Source of the DNA: Terrimicrobiaceae bacterium
Lineage (GTDB): Bacteria > Verrucomicrobiota > Verrucomicrobiia > Chthoniobacterales > Terrimicrobiaceae
Assembly (NCBI GenBank): GCA_018402345.1
Contig: JAGYIV010000016.1
Span: 124,001-188,000, forward strand
DNA: 64,000 nt
Direction of reading: 5' to 3'
In this document: one piece after another, positions 26,135-36,088 of the stretch
Layout of the letters: each line of letters opens with the position of its first letter
Position numbering within the stretch: the stretch's first letter is position 1
Notes under the pieces: model-generated
What the model saw: only the letters and a program-made list of their open reading frames with translations
Database searches by the model: none
Told to the model about the DNA's origin: nothing
Program-made: the position numbers and the translations under genes

Positions 26135-26773
26135 TCACGGGGTTGGTGCGGCACCGAGGCGCCTGAGTTGTTGCATGGCCATGGCTCCTGCTGGCGAGCC
26201 GGGGAATTGCGACACGATCATGTTGTAGCGTTTGACAGCTTCCTCTCGCTGGAAGTCACGGAGAAGGATCTCGGCTTCCGCGTAGGAGGCGATGGGTGCT
26301 GCGTAGCTTGCGGGGTATTGGGTCAAGACTTGTTGGTAGGTGGTGGTGGCCGAGGTCACGTCGCCGCTGGCCTCTTGGTTTTGACCGATGCCCAGCAAGG
26401 CTCCTCCCGCGAGTTGGTGGCCGGGGAATTTCCCGAGAAACTCACTGAAAGCCTTCGTTGAGCCCTCCATGTCACCTGCCTCGCGACGGTCCGCAGCGAG
26501 GAGCATGAGTGCGGCCGCTGAGGGGTTTGAGCGAGGGTGGGTGCTGACGAGTTGTTGCAGAGACTCCGGTGAGTCCGCCAGGGCCAGCATGCGGCGGGCG
26601 GCGGCGTTTGACGAGGAGTCGTAGGCGAACCACGCGGAGACGCCCAGGACAACGATGACAACGGAGGCAAGGCCGGTGAGGATGGTCGTTTTGTTTTTTT
26701 CCCAGAAGAGGTCTGTCTCTAGGGCGGATGCCGAAAGGTCCGGCTCCGGGGTGCTTGGAATGGTATTGTTCAT
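26135..26773 (-). CDS. Membrane-anchored TPR protein (YfgM/BamD-like repeats)
   Basis: About 212 residues from ATG 26773 (MNNTIPSTPEPDL). One membrane helix near the N-terminus (ILTGLASVVIVVLGVSAWFAYDS) leaves the rest in the periplasm. Tetratricopeptide-type helical pairs follow: FSEFLGKFPGHQLAGGALLGIGQ, TTTYQQVLTQYPASYAAPIASYA and VKRYNMIVSQFPGSPAG. Such proteins scaffold envelope complexes; no specific partner is evident. An upstream in-frame ATG at 26845 would overlap cysK heavily and is rejected. It follows cysK by 5 nt. Confidence 0.75.
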   Translation of the reverse strand: MNNTIPSTPEPDLSASALETDLFWEKNKTTILTGLASVVIVVLGVSAWFAYDSSSNAAARRMLALADSPESLQQLVSTHPRSNPSAAALMLLAADRREAGDMEGSTKAFSEFLGKFPGHQLAGGALLGIGQNQEASGDVTSATTTYQQVLTQYPASYAAPIASYAEAEILLRDFQREEAVKRYNMIVSQFPGSPAGAMAMQQLRRLGAAPTP

Positions 26774-26778
26774 AGGAA

Positions 26779-27759
26779 TCAGGAGACCTGCGCGCGTGCC
26801 TCGTCGGCAAGCGGAGTGCTGAGGTATCGCTCGCCGGTCGAGCAACCGATGGTGACGATGAGTTTGCCCGCGTTTTCAGGGCGTTTGGCGATTTCGATGG
26901 CCGCGTGGACATTCGCACCGGTGCTTATGCCGCCGAGGATGCCCTCCTCCTTGGCGAGGCGGCGGGCCATGGCAAAGGCATCGTCGTTCGACACGCGGAC
27001 GCACTCGGTGATCTGCGGGTCGCCCGAGGTGGTGTTCAAATGGAGGTTATTCGGCACGAAGCCGGCACCGGTGCCCTGGATTTTGTGGGGGCCGGGTTTG
27101 AGGGGTTCGCCGGCGAGTGTCTGGGAAATGACCGGCGAGTCGGCGGGTTCCACGGCGATGGCCTGGAACGAGGGTTTTCGGGGGCGGATGGCCTCCACGC
27201 AACCGGTGATGGTGCCGCCGGTGCCCACTGCCGCGACGAGGATATCGACCTTGCCGTCGGTGTCCGCCCAGATTTCCTCGGCGGTGGTTTTGATATGGAT
27301 GGCGGGGTTGGCGGGATTGTTGAATTGCTGGGGCATCCAAGAGTTTGGGGTCTCTTGGAGGAGAGCCTCCGCTTTCGCGATCGCGCCGCGCATGCCCTCG
27401 GAGCCCGGAGTGAGGACGAGTTTGGCGCCAAGCATGGCGAGGAGCGTGCGGCGTTCGAGGCTCATGGTTTCAGGCATGGTGAGGATGACCTTGTATCCCT
27501 TCGCCGCGGCGACAAAAGCGAGGGCGATGCCAGTGTTTCCGCTGGTGGGCTCGATGATGGTGGTGTCGGGTTTGAGGATGCCGCGCTGTTCGGCGTCCTC
27601 GATCATGGCCATGCCGATGCGGTCCTTGACGCTGCCGAGGGGGTTGAAGAATTCGCACTTGAGGGCAATGGTGGCCGGGAGGCCTGCGGCAACCCTGTTT
27701 AGTTTGACCAGCGGCGTGCGGCCGATGGTTTCGACGATGTTGTTATGGATGTTGGCCAT
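26779..27759 (-). CDS. cysK: Cysteine synthase A (O-acetylserine sulfhydrylase)
   Basis: About 326 residues. A PLP-dependent enzyme joining O-acetylserine and sulfide to cysteine. The Schiff-base lysine is Lys45 in [11 protein letters not shown]; the substrate loop is [13 protein letters not shown], the phosphate-binding glycine loop is VGTGGTITG, and [12 protein letters not shown] carries the Ser near the PLP ring nitrogen. ATG 27759 ([20 protein letters not shown]) is the normal family start. No cysE is adjacent. Confidence 0.94.
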   Translation of the reverse strand: MANIHNNIVETIGRTPLVKLNRVAAGLPATIALKCEFFNPLGSVKDRIGMAMIEDAEQRGILKPDTTIIEPTSGNTGIALAFVAAAKGYKVILTMPETMSLERRTLLAMLGAKLVLTPGSEGMRGAIAKAEALLQETPNSWMPQQFNNPANPAIHIKTTAEEIWADTDGKVDILVAAVGTGGTITGCVEAIRPRKPSFQAIAVEPADSPVISQTLAGEPLKPGPHKIQGTGAGFVPNNLHLNTTSGDPQITECVRVSNDDAFAMARRLAKEEGILGGISTGANVHAAIEIAKRPENAGKLIVTIGCSTGERYLSTPLADEARAQVS

Positions 27760-27815
27760 GGGAGCGAGTGGTTGTTTACATGGTTGGGCGGGGGACGGGC
27801 AATGCCGAAGGCGGT

Positions 27816-30581
27816 TTAGCCCGTGGTGCGGAGTCCGCTGGCGATCGCGTTGATGCTGAGGAGAACTTTCGGGAGGAGTTTTTCGCGGGCGTCGGCCTCG
27901 GCCGAGCGCCATTTTGCGAGGAGTGCGACCTGTTGGACGTGGAGCGAGCGCAGGCCTGCGCTGCGGAGTTCGAGGGTCTTCAGCATGCGCGGGCGGCGGA
28001 GGGAGAGTTCTCCGCCGAAGACGGAGGCCATCATCGAGCGGGTGGCTTCAAACTCGCCGAGGATGAGTGGGAGGATTTCTCCAAGCACTCCCGGGGCGGT
28101 GACGAGGCTTGCGTAGAGTTCGATGATTGCGGGATCCGCGCTGGCGATGTTCGTTTCGACGTTGTTGAGAACGTAGTAGAGAAACGGCGAGCGTTTGAGG
28201 TGTGCCTGGAGGTGGTCGAAGTCATCGGGCCGATCCTTTGAGAGTTTTTGCAGGGCGGAGCCGACGCCGAACCAGCCCGGGAGGTAGTGGCGGCTTTGGT
28301 TCCAGCTGAAGACCCATGGGATTGCGCGGAGGTCGGCGAGGGTTCGCTGGCCGGTGCGGCGGGATGGCCTTGAGCCGATGCGGCTGGTCTCAAGGGCATC
28401 GATCGGCGTGGCGGTTGAAAAGTAGTCCATGAAGGACGGATGCGAGATCAGCGAGGTGTAGGCATCGCGGCTGGCCTGCGAGAGAAACGAGCAAATCGCG
28501 TCGAAACGCTCGTCACGGGTCGCGTCGTCGGGCTTGAGCGAGACGCCGGTGGTGCCAGCCTGGAGGAGTTCCAGATTGTGGAGTGCCGAGGTGATCGTGC
28601 CGTATTTCTGGGAGATCGTCTCGCCCTGTTCGGTCATGCGCAGGTCGCCGCCCACCGAGCCAGCGGGCAGGGCGTCCAGAAAGCGGTGGGTCGGGCCTGC
28701 GCCGCGGCTGATCGTGCCGCCGCGTCCGTGGAAGAAACGGATGCGGGCGCCATTATTTTTTCCGGCGGCGGTCAATGCCTGTTGTGACTGGTGGAGGGTC
28801 CACTGGCTGGCGAAGATGCCGCAGTCCTTGTTGCTGTCGCTGTAGCCGATCATGACCTGCTGAACCGGGGATTCGCCATTGGCGCAGAGGCTGCGGCGGG
28901 TCACGGGGTGGGCGAGGAACTCCTTGACAATGCCTGGGGCGCGTTCGAGGTCGTCGAGTGTTTCAAACAGGGGGACGACCGGCACTTCGCACACGAGGCC
29001 CTCGGGGGTCCAGCGGGCCAGACCCGCCTCGCGGGCGAGGAGGTAAACGGCAAGGAGGTCGGAGAGGCGCCTTGTCATGCTGACGATGAGGGCGCCGATG
29101 CCCTCGCGGCCGTATCGGGCGATGTGGCGGCGGAGGACGGCGTAGCAGGAGAGAACGGCCTCGGCTTCCCTCTCGACCGGAGTGCCAGTTCCCAAAAACG
29201 GTCGTGGAGAGGAGAGTTCTGCCTGGAGAAACGCGATGCGGCGATCCTCGTCCCACGAGGAGAATTTGTCGTCTTCGAATCCACCGGCCTTGAGAAGTTG
29301 GTCGATGGCCAGGTCGTGGAAGCGGCTGTTCTGGCGGATGTCCAGGGCCGCGAGGTGGAAGCCGAAGCTGTCCAGCACGCGTCTTGCGGGGCTGACGGCG
29401 GATTCTGCGAGGCGGGCCGCGCCGCCCTCGCGCAGGGCGCGGTCAAGCAGGGCGAGGTGGGCATCGAGTTCGGCTGGTTGGGTGTAGTGGATATCGCCGT
29501 CGAGGATTTCGGCGCCGTCGATCTTGCCCTCCGAGACTGGGAGTTTCGCTTGGAGATGGAGGACGAACTGGCGCCATGGTTCGTCTGAGTGGCATTGGCG
29601 GAGGGTTTCGGCGAGCGACGGGTTTTCCCTGCGGAGCGCTTGGAGTTCCTTGTGGAGGATTTCCGGGAATTCCTGGAAGTTGCTTGAAAGCGGGAGTTGT
29701 GCGGCGAGTTCGCCGAGTTTCCTGTGGAGGACGACGAGTGCGCTTAGGCGGAGGTCGTCGAGGGTGGATTTGGTGACCTCCGAGGTCACGAGGGGGTGGC
29801 CGTCCCTATCGCCACCCACCCATGTGCCGAAGCGGACTTTCGGGAGTTTGAGCGGGTCGGAGAGGAGTGCCGGGTCGAATCCCGAGTCCTGCCATGCCTG
29901 AAGGAGTCGCTGGTCGAGGCGGGCGAGGGCCGGAGGGAAGACTTCGCGGAGGTGATACATGACGCCGCGGCGTTCGGTGGCGATGTCGGGTTTCTCGAGC
30001 AGAATCTCGCCTGTGCGCCAGAGGCGTTCGAGGACGATTTTGATTTCCTTGCCGAGGGTGGATTTTTGAGAGGGGGAGAGGCGCGTATCCTCGCGGCTGA
30101 GGAGGAGGCGGTAGATCGTGCGGTGTTGTTCCAGAACAGCCGAGCGCTTTGCCTCGGTCGGGTGGGCGGTGAGGACCGGTTCGATGCGGATATCACGGAG
30201 GGTGGTGGCGATGGAGGCGGCATCCATGCCAGCGTCGCGGAGTTGGGCGAGTTGGCGGGGCCAGAGGCCGGGTTCCGCGGCGCTGCCGTGTTCGATCTCG
30301 CGGGCGAGGCGGGTTCTTGAGGCGGCGTTCTCCTCAACCATGTTGAGGAGTTGGAAGGCGATGGATGCGGCTTGTTCGAAGCCCTCGCAGCAGCCCTCCT
30401 TCCGCCCGACCCAAGGCAGCCTGTCGGCGACTTCGTCCTCCCCCAGTTCCCTGAGAACCTCCTGCAGGCTGCCGACCAGGTCGTTGAGGTCGGTGGAGAT
30501 TTTCTCGAACCCTATCGCGATGTATTCGGCGGTTGTATTCACGGCAGCCGCCGACTTTTTCTCTTTTTGAAAAAAATTCAA
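27816..30581 (-). CDS. ppc: Phosphoenolpyruvate carboxylase
   Basis: 921 residues. It catalyses PEP + HCO3- to oxaloacetate, the main anaplerotic step. The catalytic His140 is in [13 protein letters not shown]. The glycine-rich loop is [19 protein letters not shown], replacing the usual [30 protein letters not shown] and the C-terminal [21 protein letters not shown] (normally ending in NG/TG with Leu/Ala) complete the family pattern. The C-terminus ends RTTG, matching the conserved terminal glycine. hdeD lies 34 nt upstream and cysK 56 nt downstream on the same strand. Confidence 0.93.
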   Translation of the reverse strand: MNFFQKEKKSAAAVNTTAEYIAIGFEKISTDLNDLVGSLQEVLRELGEDEVADRLPWVGRKEGCCEGFEQAASIAFQLLNMVEENAASRTRLAREIEHGSAAEPGLWPRQLAQLRDAGMDAASIATTLRDIRIEPVLTAHPTEAKRSAVLEQHRTIYRLLLSREDTRLSPSQKSTLGKEIKIVLERLWRTGEILLEKPDIATERRGVMYHLREVFPPALARLDQRLLQAWQDSGFDPALLSDPLKLPKVRFGTWVGGDRDGHPLVTSEVTKSTLDDLRLSALVVLHRKLGELAAQLPLSSNFQEFPEILHKELQALRRENPSLAETLRQCHSDEPWRQFVLHLQAKLPVSEGKIDGAEILDGDIHYTQPAELDAHLALLDRALREGGAARLAESAVSPARRVLDSFGFHLAALDIRQNSRFHDLAIDQLLKAGGFEDDKFSSWDEDRRIAFLQAELSSPRPFLGTGTPVEREAEAVLSCYAVLRRHIARYGREGIGALIVSMTRRLSDLLAVYLLAREAGLARWTPEGLVCEVPVVPLFETLDDLERAPGIVKEFLAHPVTRRSLCANGESPVQQVMIGYSDSNKDCGIFASQWTLHQSQQALTAAGKNNGARIRFFHGRGGTISRGAGPTHRFLDALPAGSVGGDLRMTEQGETISQKYGTITSALHNLELLQAGTTGVSLKPDDATRDERFDAICSFLSQASRDAYTSLISHPSFMDYFSTATPIDALETSRIGSRPSRRTGQRTLADLRAIPWVFSWNQSRHYLPGWFGVGSALQKLSKDRPDDFDHLQAHLKRSPFLYYVLNNVETNIASADPAIIELYASLVTAPGVLGEILPLILGEFEATRSMMASVFGGELSLRRPRMLKTLELRSAGLRSLHVQQVALLAKWRSAEADAREKLLPKVLLSINAIASGLRTTG

Positions 30582-30615
30582 TCGCCGCGTTGCACAATGT
30601 GTGCGCGGGAGGGGG

Positions 30616-31152
30616 CTATTGTGCGGCGCCGGGTTTGGCGTTGAGGCCCAGAAGAATCAGGGAAACGCCGCTGAAGATGGACTGGATGCCGTAGAGGACG
30701 CCGATGACCCAATCCGCGTCGAGGGGCCACTTCGAGTAGATCATGCCGGCGAGGACGAGGGCGGCGACGCCGTTCAAGCCAAGCCAAATCCATGCGGGGT
30801 TCGAGCGCATACGGATCGAGGTGGCGATGCAGACAACGCCTTCCACCGCGAAGACCGCGGCAAGGATGAGCGTGAGGGCGGCCATGCCCGCGCCGGTGAA
30901 CACAAAGAGTGCGGTGCCGGCGGCGATGCGGACGACCGCGTGGATCGCCGAGAGAACGCGGTGGGTGGCGCCTTTTCCGAACAGGGACTGAAAGAGCGAG
31001 GCGATGCCGTTCACCAGCAGGAATGCGCCGACGAATGCGGTGAGGACGTAGGAAAAAACGAGCGGGGCGGCGAGGGCGAAAAGGCCAACGACGAGGGCGA
31101 TCGCGCCGCCGATGAGAAGCCATGTGCGGCTTGGTGCGGTGGTGGATGTCAT
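30616..31152 (-). CDS. hdeD: HdeD-family membrane protein (DUF308)
   Basis: 178 residues with six hydrophobic segments (for example WLLIGGAIALVVGLFALAAPL and VLAGMIYSKWPLDADWVIGVLYGI). The repeated G-x-L-A-P/W-P pattern is typical of the HdeD/DUF308 family. In E. coli HdeD contributes to acid resistance at high cell density; here the role is only inferred. It lies 20 nt after the exopolysaccharide kinase gene and 34 nt before ppc, all on one strand. Confidence 0.85.
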   Translation of the reverse strand: MTSTTAPSRTWLLIGGAIALVVGLFALAAPLVFSYVLTAFVGAFLLVNGIASLFQSLFGKGATHRVLSAIHAVVRIAAGTALFVFTGAGMAALTLILAAVFAVEGVVCIATSIRMRSNPAWIWLGLNGVAALVLAGMIYSKWPLDADWVIGVLYGIQSIFSGVSLILLGLNAKPGAAQ

Positions 31153-31172
31153 GGTGTGTGGAAGGGGAGGGA

Positions 31173-33314
31173 TTATTCGCCGTAGACGCCCTTGGCACCG
31201 TAAGAGCCGTAGTATTTGCCCGAGTAGTAGTAGGCGTAGTAGCCGCCGCGGCCGCTCGGAAGGAAGTTGAGCACGAGGCCGGCTGGCTCGGTTTTGGTTT
31301 CCTCGAGGGATTTGATGGCGCGCATCACCATCTTGCGAGGGGTGCCGAAGGCCCGGACGACAAGGGTGCAGAGGTCGATGTGCGGGGCGATGAGGAGGGT
31401 GTCGCTGACGGCGAGGAGCGGGGCGGAGTCGACGACTACTCGGTCGTATTGAGACAATGCATCGGTGAGGAAGCGCTCGATGTTGTCGAAGGTCAGAAGC
31501 TCGGAGGGATTGGGGGCGCGGCCGCCAGCGGTGAGGATGTTCAAGCCATCGATATGGGTCGGCATGATGGCGTTTTTCATGGTGCAGGTGCGGAGGAGGA
31601 CTTCCGAGAGGCCGGGTTTTCTGTTTTCGCCGAAGAAGACGATCGAGCCGCCCGGTTTGCGAAGGTCGGCATCGATGAACAGGGTGTTGAAGCCTTGTTG
31701 GGCGAGGGTGACCGCGTAGTTCGAGCTGCAGAATGTTTTGCCTTCACTCGGCATGGAGCTGGTGAAAAGGAAGGTGCGGGCGTTTTCGTTGAGTTGGTGG
31801 AGGGTGAGCGAGGCGCGCAGGGAGCGGAACGACTCTGCCACGATGCCCGAGCGCTCCTCGTTGGTCACAAGAACGCTGGCGCGGGTGGTGAGGCTCAGCT
31901 TGGGAATGGCGGCGATGACATTGACGCCGGTGAGGTGCTCGACTTGGTCGACGGTCTTGACGCTTGTGTCGAGGAAGAAGAGGAGGATGGCGATGCCGAT
32001 TCCGGCGACAAGGCCGCCGAGCAGGCTCTGCATCCATGTCTTCGTGGCGCTTGGGCGGATGGGAGCGGCACCGACGGCAGCCTCGTGGATGCGGACGGGG
32101 GATTCGGTGATTTGCTTGGTGATGTCGACTTCCTTGAGGCGGGAGAGGACGGAATTATAGAGGGCGAGATCGGTCTCCTGTTCGCGTTTGATGTCGTTGT
32201 ATTCGATTGATTTTTCGGTGACCCCAAGCAGCCTCACCTCAGCCTCTTGGCGGGCGCTCTTGGTTTGATTGAGGAGAATTTCCAAGCGATTGCGGGAGTT
32301 CTCGAGGAGGCCTCCGGCGTCGAAGAGGACGCTGTTGAGATCTTTGCGGGTGAGGTCGATCTGGGTCTTGAGGGTGATGTAGGTCGGGTGTTTCGCGCGG
32401 TAGCGTTGGGAGATGAGGGTGAGGTCGCGTTCGCGGGAGCGGAGGGTTTCGTTGAGTTGGACGACCTTGGGTTCTGAGGCGATGCTGGGAAGGGAGAGGA
32501 GTTGGTCGAGGGATTGTTCTCCGGCGCGAATGACCGCGAGGTCGCTGTCGATCTGGAAAATCCGCTGTTCGAGGCTGGCTTGGGTGGCGTTGATTTCGGT
32601 GAGTTGGGATTGCGCGGTCGAGAGCATGTTTTCGATGGAGGCCGCGCGCTCGCGTTCGCGGAAGCTTTGCATGGCCTCTTCGGAGACGCGCAAGCGTTTG
32701 CGCAGGCGGTCGGCCTCCTCGAGGAGAAACTGGGTGGCGGATTTCGAGGCCTCGGTGCGGCGCTCGAAGACGTAGCGGATGTATTCGTCGGCAAAGGCGT
32801 TGGCGAGTTTGACTGAGAGGTTGGGATCCGGGGTGGTGAGGTAGATGTCGATCAGGCGGGTCTGAGTGCGGAAGACGGCGCTCGACATGCTGTTGAGCGC
32901 GGCGGCGACTCGGTCTGGGCTGGCGTCCTTCGCGGGGATGCCTGCTGCGGAGAGGAAGCGGGGGTCCTGCTCAAGTTTGAGGCGGGCGGCGACGCGCTGG
33001 GCAAAGGGGTAGCTTCTGAGCAGATCGACCACGGTATTGATCATGTCCACGCTGCGGATTTGCTCGTCACGGACTTGTGTCAGCTTCGGGTCGAGGATGC
33101 GGGCGGATTCCTGCTCGATGAACAGAACGGATCTGGCGCGGTAGGTGGTCTCGACCTTGGTGAGGCTGTATCCCGCGTAAATGGCGCCGACGAGCAGGCA
33201 GAGGATGACGATCCACAAGCGGTCCACGACGGCGTGGAAATATTCGCGCCAGTCGATTGCGTCAGGAGTGACCGAGGTGGCTTGGTGGTGGGAGGAAGAA
33301 GCGGATTTGCTCAT
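31173..33314 (-). CDS. Polysaccharide chain-length regulator / tyrosine autokinase (Wzc/ExoP type)
   Basis: 713 residues. Two membrane helices (near residues 28-48 and about 430) flank a long periplasmic coiled-coil Wzz domain (about 60-425). The cytoplasmic BY-kinase follows: Walker A in SSMPSEGKTFCSSNYAV (near residue 520), Walker A' in TLFIDADLRKPGG, and Walker B-like VVVDSAPLLAVSDTLLI. The C-terminus is a tyrosine cluster (GGYYAYYYSGKYYGSYG) for autophosphorylation. It polymerises with the export protein encoded next to it to control exopolysaccharide chain length. Start ATG 33314; a 19-nt gap separates it from the upstream wza-type gene. Confidence 0.92.
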   Translation of the reverse strand: MSKSASSSHHQATSVTPDAIDWREYFHAVVDRLWIVILCLLVGAIYAGYSLTKVETTYRARSVLFIEQESARILDPKLTQVRDEQIRSVDMINTVVDLLRSYPFAQRVAARLKLEQDPRFLSAAGIPAKDASPDRVAAALNSMSSAVFRTQTRLIDIYLTTPDPNLSVKLANAFADEYIRYVFERRTEASKSATQFLLEEADRLRKRLRVSEEAMQSFRERERAASIENMLSTAQSQLTEINATQASLEQRIFQIDSDLAVIRAGEQSLDQLLSLPSIASEPKVVQLNETLRSRERDLTLISQRYRAKHPTYITLKTQIDLTRKDLNSVLFDAGGLLENSRNRLEILLNQTKSARQEAEVRLLGVTEKSIEYNDIKREQETDLALYNSVLSRLKEVDITKQITESPVRIHEAAVGAAPIRPSATKTWMQSLLGGLVAGIGIAILLFFLDTSVKTVDQVEHLTGVNVIAAIPKLSLTTRASVLVTNEERSGIVAESFRSLRASLTLHQLNENARTFLFTSSMPSEGKTFCSSNYAVTLAQQGFNTLFIDADLRKPGGSIVFFGENRKPGLSEVLLRTCTMKNAIMPTHIDGLNILTAGGRAPNPSELLTFDNIERFLTDALSQYDRVVVDSAPLLAVSDTLLIAPHIDLCTLVVRAFGTPRKMVMRAIKSLEETKTEPAGLVLNFLPSGRGGYYAYYYSGKYYGSYGAKGVYGE

Positions 33315-33332
33315 CGGAGATTCGGATTTTTC

Positions 33333-34070
33333 TTAATACCAGCTCTCGCCCACGGTGATGATATCGCCGGGAAGGACGATGAAGCTGCCGCCTTGGGGGT
33401 CGTCCAACCGGGCGGTGTTTACCTTGATGGTTTCCGTTTTTTTTCCGTCTGTGCGTTTGACGGTGATTCTTTTCCTGTCGGCGATGCGGGTGAATCCGCC
33501 CGCCATGCCGATAGCCTCGATGATCCCAATACGGTCGGTGCCTTGGAGTTCGTAGTTGCCCGGCCGGGCGACCTGTCCGATGACGGTGATCGAGCGCTGG
33601 GTATAGGAGGCGATGTTGAGATAAATCTGTGGGTTGACGAGGTAGTCCGCATCGTAGAGGCGGCGGATGTTTTCCTGGGCCTCGCGGACGCTTTTGCCTG
33701 CAACGGCGACCTCTCCGAGGAGTGGGAGTTGCACCCTGCCATCGCGTGCGATTTTCGACCGCATGTTGAGGTCAGGCTCTTTGTAGACCATCAAATCAAG
33801 GGTATCCCCCGGAGAAAGGATGTAGTCGCCCTCGCCGGCCATGAGGGTGGGGATGGGTGAGTCGTAGGAGGCGGATTCCGCCGATGGGATGCCTTGGGGA
33901 GCTGATTGGGGCGACTGATTGAAGGGGGCTGGGGCAGCTGGCGCTGGGTTGGACTGGGTCAGTGGTGGGGGGAGTTTTGTAGGATCGGAAAAACCGGCCG
34001 GGGAAGCGAAAAAAAGGGCGATCGCGACGACGAGGGGAAAGCGCCATCCAATGGGGAGTGTGACCAACAT
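33333..34070 (-). CDS. Polysaccharide export protein (Wza/SLBB type)
   Basis: 245 residues with a signal peptide (PLVVAIALFFASPAGFS), a Pro/Ala/Ser-rich linker, a Poly_export domain (YILSPGDTLDLMVYKEPDLNM, DGRVQLPLLGEVAVAGKSV) and an SLBB domain (ITVIGQVARPGNYEL, GIIEAIGMAGGFTRIADRKRITVKR). No lipobox Cys is visible in the signal peptide. Wza-type proteins form the periplasmic channel for polysaccharide export. It sits between the kinase gene and the outer-membrane barrel gene, suggesting the barrel replaces the outer-membrane helix barrel of classical Wza (inference). Confidence 0.9.
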   Translation of the reverse strand: MLVTLPIGWRFPLVVAIALFFASPAGFSDPTKLPPPLTQSNPAPAAPAPFNQSPQSAPQGIPSAESASYDSPIPTLMAGEGDYILSPGDTLDLMVYKEPDLNMRSKIARDGRVQLPLLGEVAVAGKSVREAQENIRRLYDADYLVNPQIYLNIASYTQRSITVIGQVARPGNYELQGTDRIGIIEAIGMAGGFTRIADRKRITVKRTDGKKTETIKVNTARLDDPQGGSFIVLPGDIITVGESWY

Positions 34071-34096
34071 GTGAGCGGGAAATTACAGGCCGGAGA

Positions 34097-35614
34097 TCAG
34101 AACGTCAAATTCAAGCTCGTTGAAAACCTGCTTTGGAGCTGGTTGTTGTTTCCTTGGCCGGTGGAGAGCATGAAGGTATTCTGCCAGCCGAGCCACTCGC
34201 GGATGCGCCAGTAGACTGTCGCGCTGGTGAGAAAGTAGTCGGCAGGACCTTCCACTGCATCGGTGAGCCGCTTGCCGGTGAGGGAGACGTATTCCGATTG
34301 CTCGTAGCCGCCGGAGAGGGAGACATCGACGCCTTTGAAGAGTTTTTGGGAGATGGTGCCGAGGACGCCGCGGGTGATGTTGTATTGGTCCGGTGAAAGG
34401 GTGGAGAAGCCCTGGTTTTGGTAGAGGGAGAGCGAGAGGCGGGTTTTTTCACGAGCGTTCCAGCCGGCGACGAGGCTGAAGTTTGGGCGGATGTCGGCAC
34501 CTTGCATGCCGAAGTTTGCCTTGAGGTAGGTTTTTTCGGTCGGAGTGTAGTTGATGCCTGCGGTGTAAACCGGGCGCCAGCCGACAAATTCTGGGTCTGG
34601 GATGTTTTGATCCGCCACGTAGCCCATGCCACCGCCAGCGTCGATTGAGAATTTGGGGGCGAGTTGGTATGTCAGTTGGAGCATGCCGTCGAGATATCTG
34701 CGGCCTTCGGAGATTCCGTCATCGAAGCTTTGCAAATCCTGCCCCGCGCTCACAAGAAGACGCGCGTTTGTTTTCGGGGTGACGAGATAGTCCGCGAAGG
34801 CGCTGACGGAAGTGTTGAGGTTGTTCGATGCTGGCTGGACGATTTCTCCCACGGCGGCCTGGGCGTAGGAGTTGTTGGTGTAGGACACGGATCCCGCCGC
34901 GCCGATGCTTGCCTGTTCGGTGAGGATGTAGCGGATGGACAGTGAAGCGGAGGCGGATGTCTGCCAATTGTTGGATCCGGAAACGATGTCGTAACCCGAT
35001 CCCGAGGATGCGGCAGCGTTCAGCTCCACCGACAGGCGGCTGGTGGTATAGCCGATGATGAAGCCGCCGGTGAGGGACAGGGGGTTGCGCTGGTTGCCGG
35101 TGCCCGCTGCGGTGTAGTCCTGATTGAAATAATAGCGGTATCCCGCTCCGAAGCGTGCTGCCACCCTCCAGACGCCGATCTCGCGATCGTAGACAACCCC
35201 GATCGTCGGGGCGGCGAAAAAGCTGTTGTTGTCCGCGAAATCGGTGTCTGCGCCGCGAGAGTTTTGGGATGAGTATTCCCAACCCGTGGCCAGTCCGAGG
35301 GAAAGGTCAAGGGGACCGAAGCGCAATCCGCGTTTCAAATTTTCGGCCATGCGATCGACATCGTTGACGATGCCGGAGGCAGTGCCGGTTTCTTCGTCGG
35401 TGGGCAGAGCGCCCTCGCTATCGTCAAGGCCCCCGCCGGGCTCGAAAAATTGCGGCGTGGATAACCGGTCTTCCTGAGGTCCCGCCCAGCGGCTGCGAAA
35501 CTCAGCTTCTTTCACCGTGAGCACACCTTGATCCGCCGCGTTCGCGCTGAGGCAGCTGAGGCAGCAAAGCAGCGCTGCCGCAATGGGGCGTGGTCGGTGG
35601 GTGTGAGGGGTCAT
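34097..35614 (-). CDS. Large outer-membrane beta-barrel protein of the exopolysaccharide cluster
   Basis: 505 residues with a signal peptide (IAAALLCCLSCLSANA) and a long run of alternating amphipathic strands ending in ...RFSTSLNLTF, the terminal Phe typical of outer-membrane barrels recognised by BamA. Strand-like stretches such as LDLSLGLATGWEYSSQNS, GVWRVAARFGAGYRYYF and KTYLKANFGMQGADI repeat about 18-20 times. It heads the operon with the Wza-like and Wzc-like genes, so an export-pore role is likely, comparable to the large barrels of exopolysaccharide secretion systems in other phyla; this is inference. The upstream DNA has a TTGACA at about 35690, but I see no matching -10. Confidence 0.75.
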   Translation of the reverse strand: MTPHTHRPRPIAAALLCCLSCLSANAADQGVLTVKEAEFRSRWAGPQEDRLSTPQFFEPGGGLDDSEGALPTDEETGTASGIVNDVDRMAENLKRGLRFGPLDLSLGLATGWEYSSQNSRGADTDFADNNSFFAAPTIGVVYDREIGVWRVAARFGAGYRYYFNQDYTAAGTGNQRNPLSLTGGFIIGYTTSRLSVELNAAASSGSGYDIVSGSNNWQTSASASLSIRYILTEQASIGAAGSVSYTNNSYAQAAVGEIVQPASNNLNTSVSAFADYLVTPKTNARLLVSAGQDLQSFDDGISEGRRYLDGMLQLTYQLAPKFSIDAGGGMGYVADQNIPDPEFVGWRPVYTAGINYTPTEKTYLKANFGMQGADIRPNFSLVAGWNAREKTRLSLSLYQNQGFSTLSPDQYNITRGVLGTISQKLFKGVDVSLSGGYEQSEYVSLTGKRLTDAVEGPADYFLTSATVYWRIREWLGWQNTFMLSTGQGNNNQLQSRFSTSLNLTF

Positions 35615-35793
35615 TCGAATGAAAACGGGACGAGGTTGGTAGCCGGTCGGTCGTCAATGTTCCGAAGCTTCTGAGGAAAGAACTTTTTTTTGTCAACCCC
35701 CGATCCTTGACAAATTTTAAAACGGAAGGCGACGGTGGCCGATACCCATTTGTGGGGATGTTGCAGCAAATGAAGCCGATTGTGAAAGGGGGG

Positions 35794-35865
35794 TGGGCAG
35801 TGAGGGGATCGAACCCCCGACCAATAGTGTGTAAAACTACCGCTCTACCGCTGAGCTAACTGCCC
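35794..35865 (-). tRNA. tRNA-Val (anticodon TAC)
   Basis: A full cloverleaf on the minus strand: acceptor GGGCAGT/ACTGCCC, D arm GCTC-AGCGGTA-GAGC, anticodon stem GTAGT/ACTAT with loop TTTACAC (TAC), and T arm with GTTCGAT. The discriminator is A; CCA is not encoded (ACCC follows). Confidence 0.93.
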
Positions 35866-35894
35866 GGAAAAAAGATAAAAATTTCGAGGGGGGA

Positions 35895-35969
<75 letters not shown>

Positions 35970-36088
35970 GTGAGGGGGACTAATTCTTAGCGTCCTGCTC
36001 GCCCTTCGCAATATTTTTTTAGAGTCCTTTGACGAGGCCGCTTTTTTCAATCCGCTCCGCTTGGTTCGTGGCGCGAAGTGTTCCTGCT

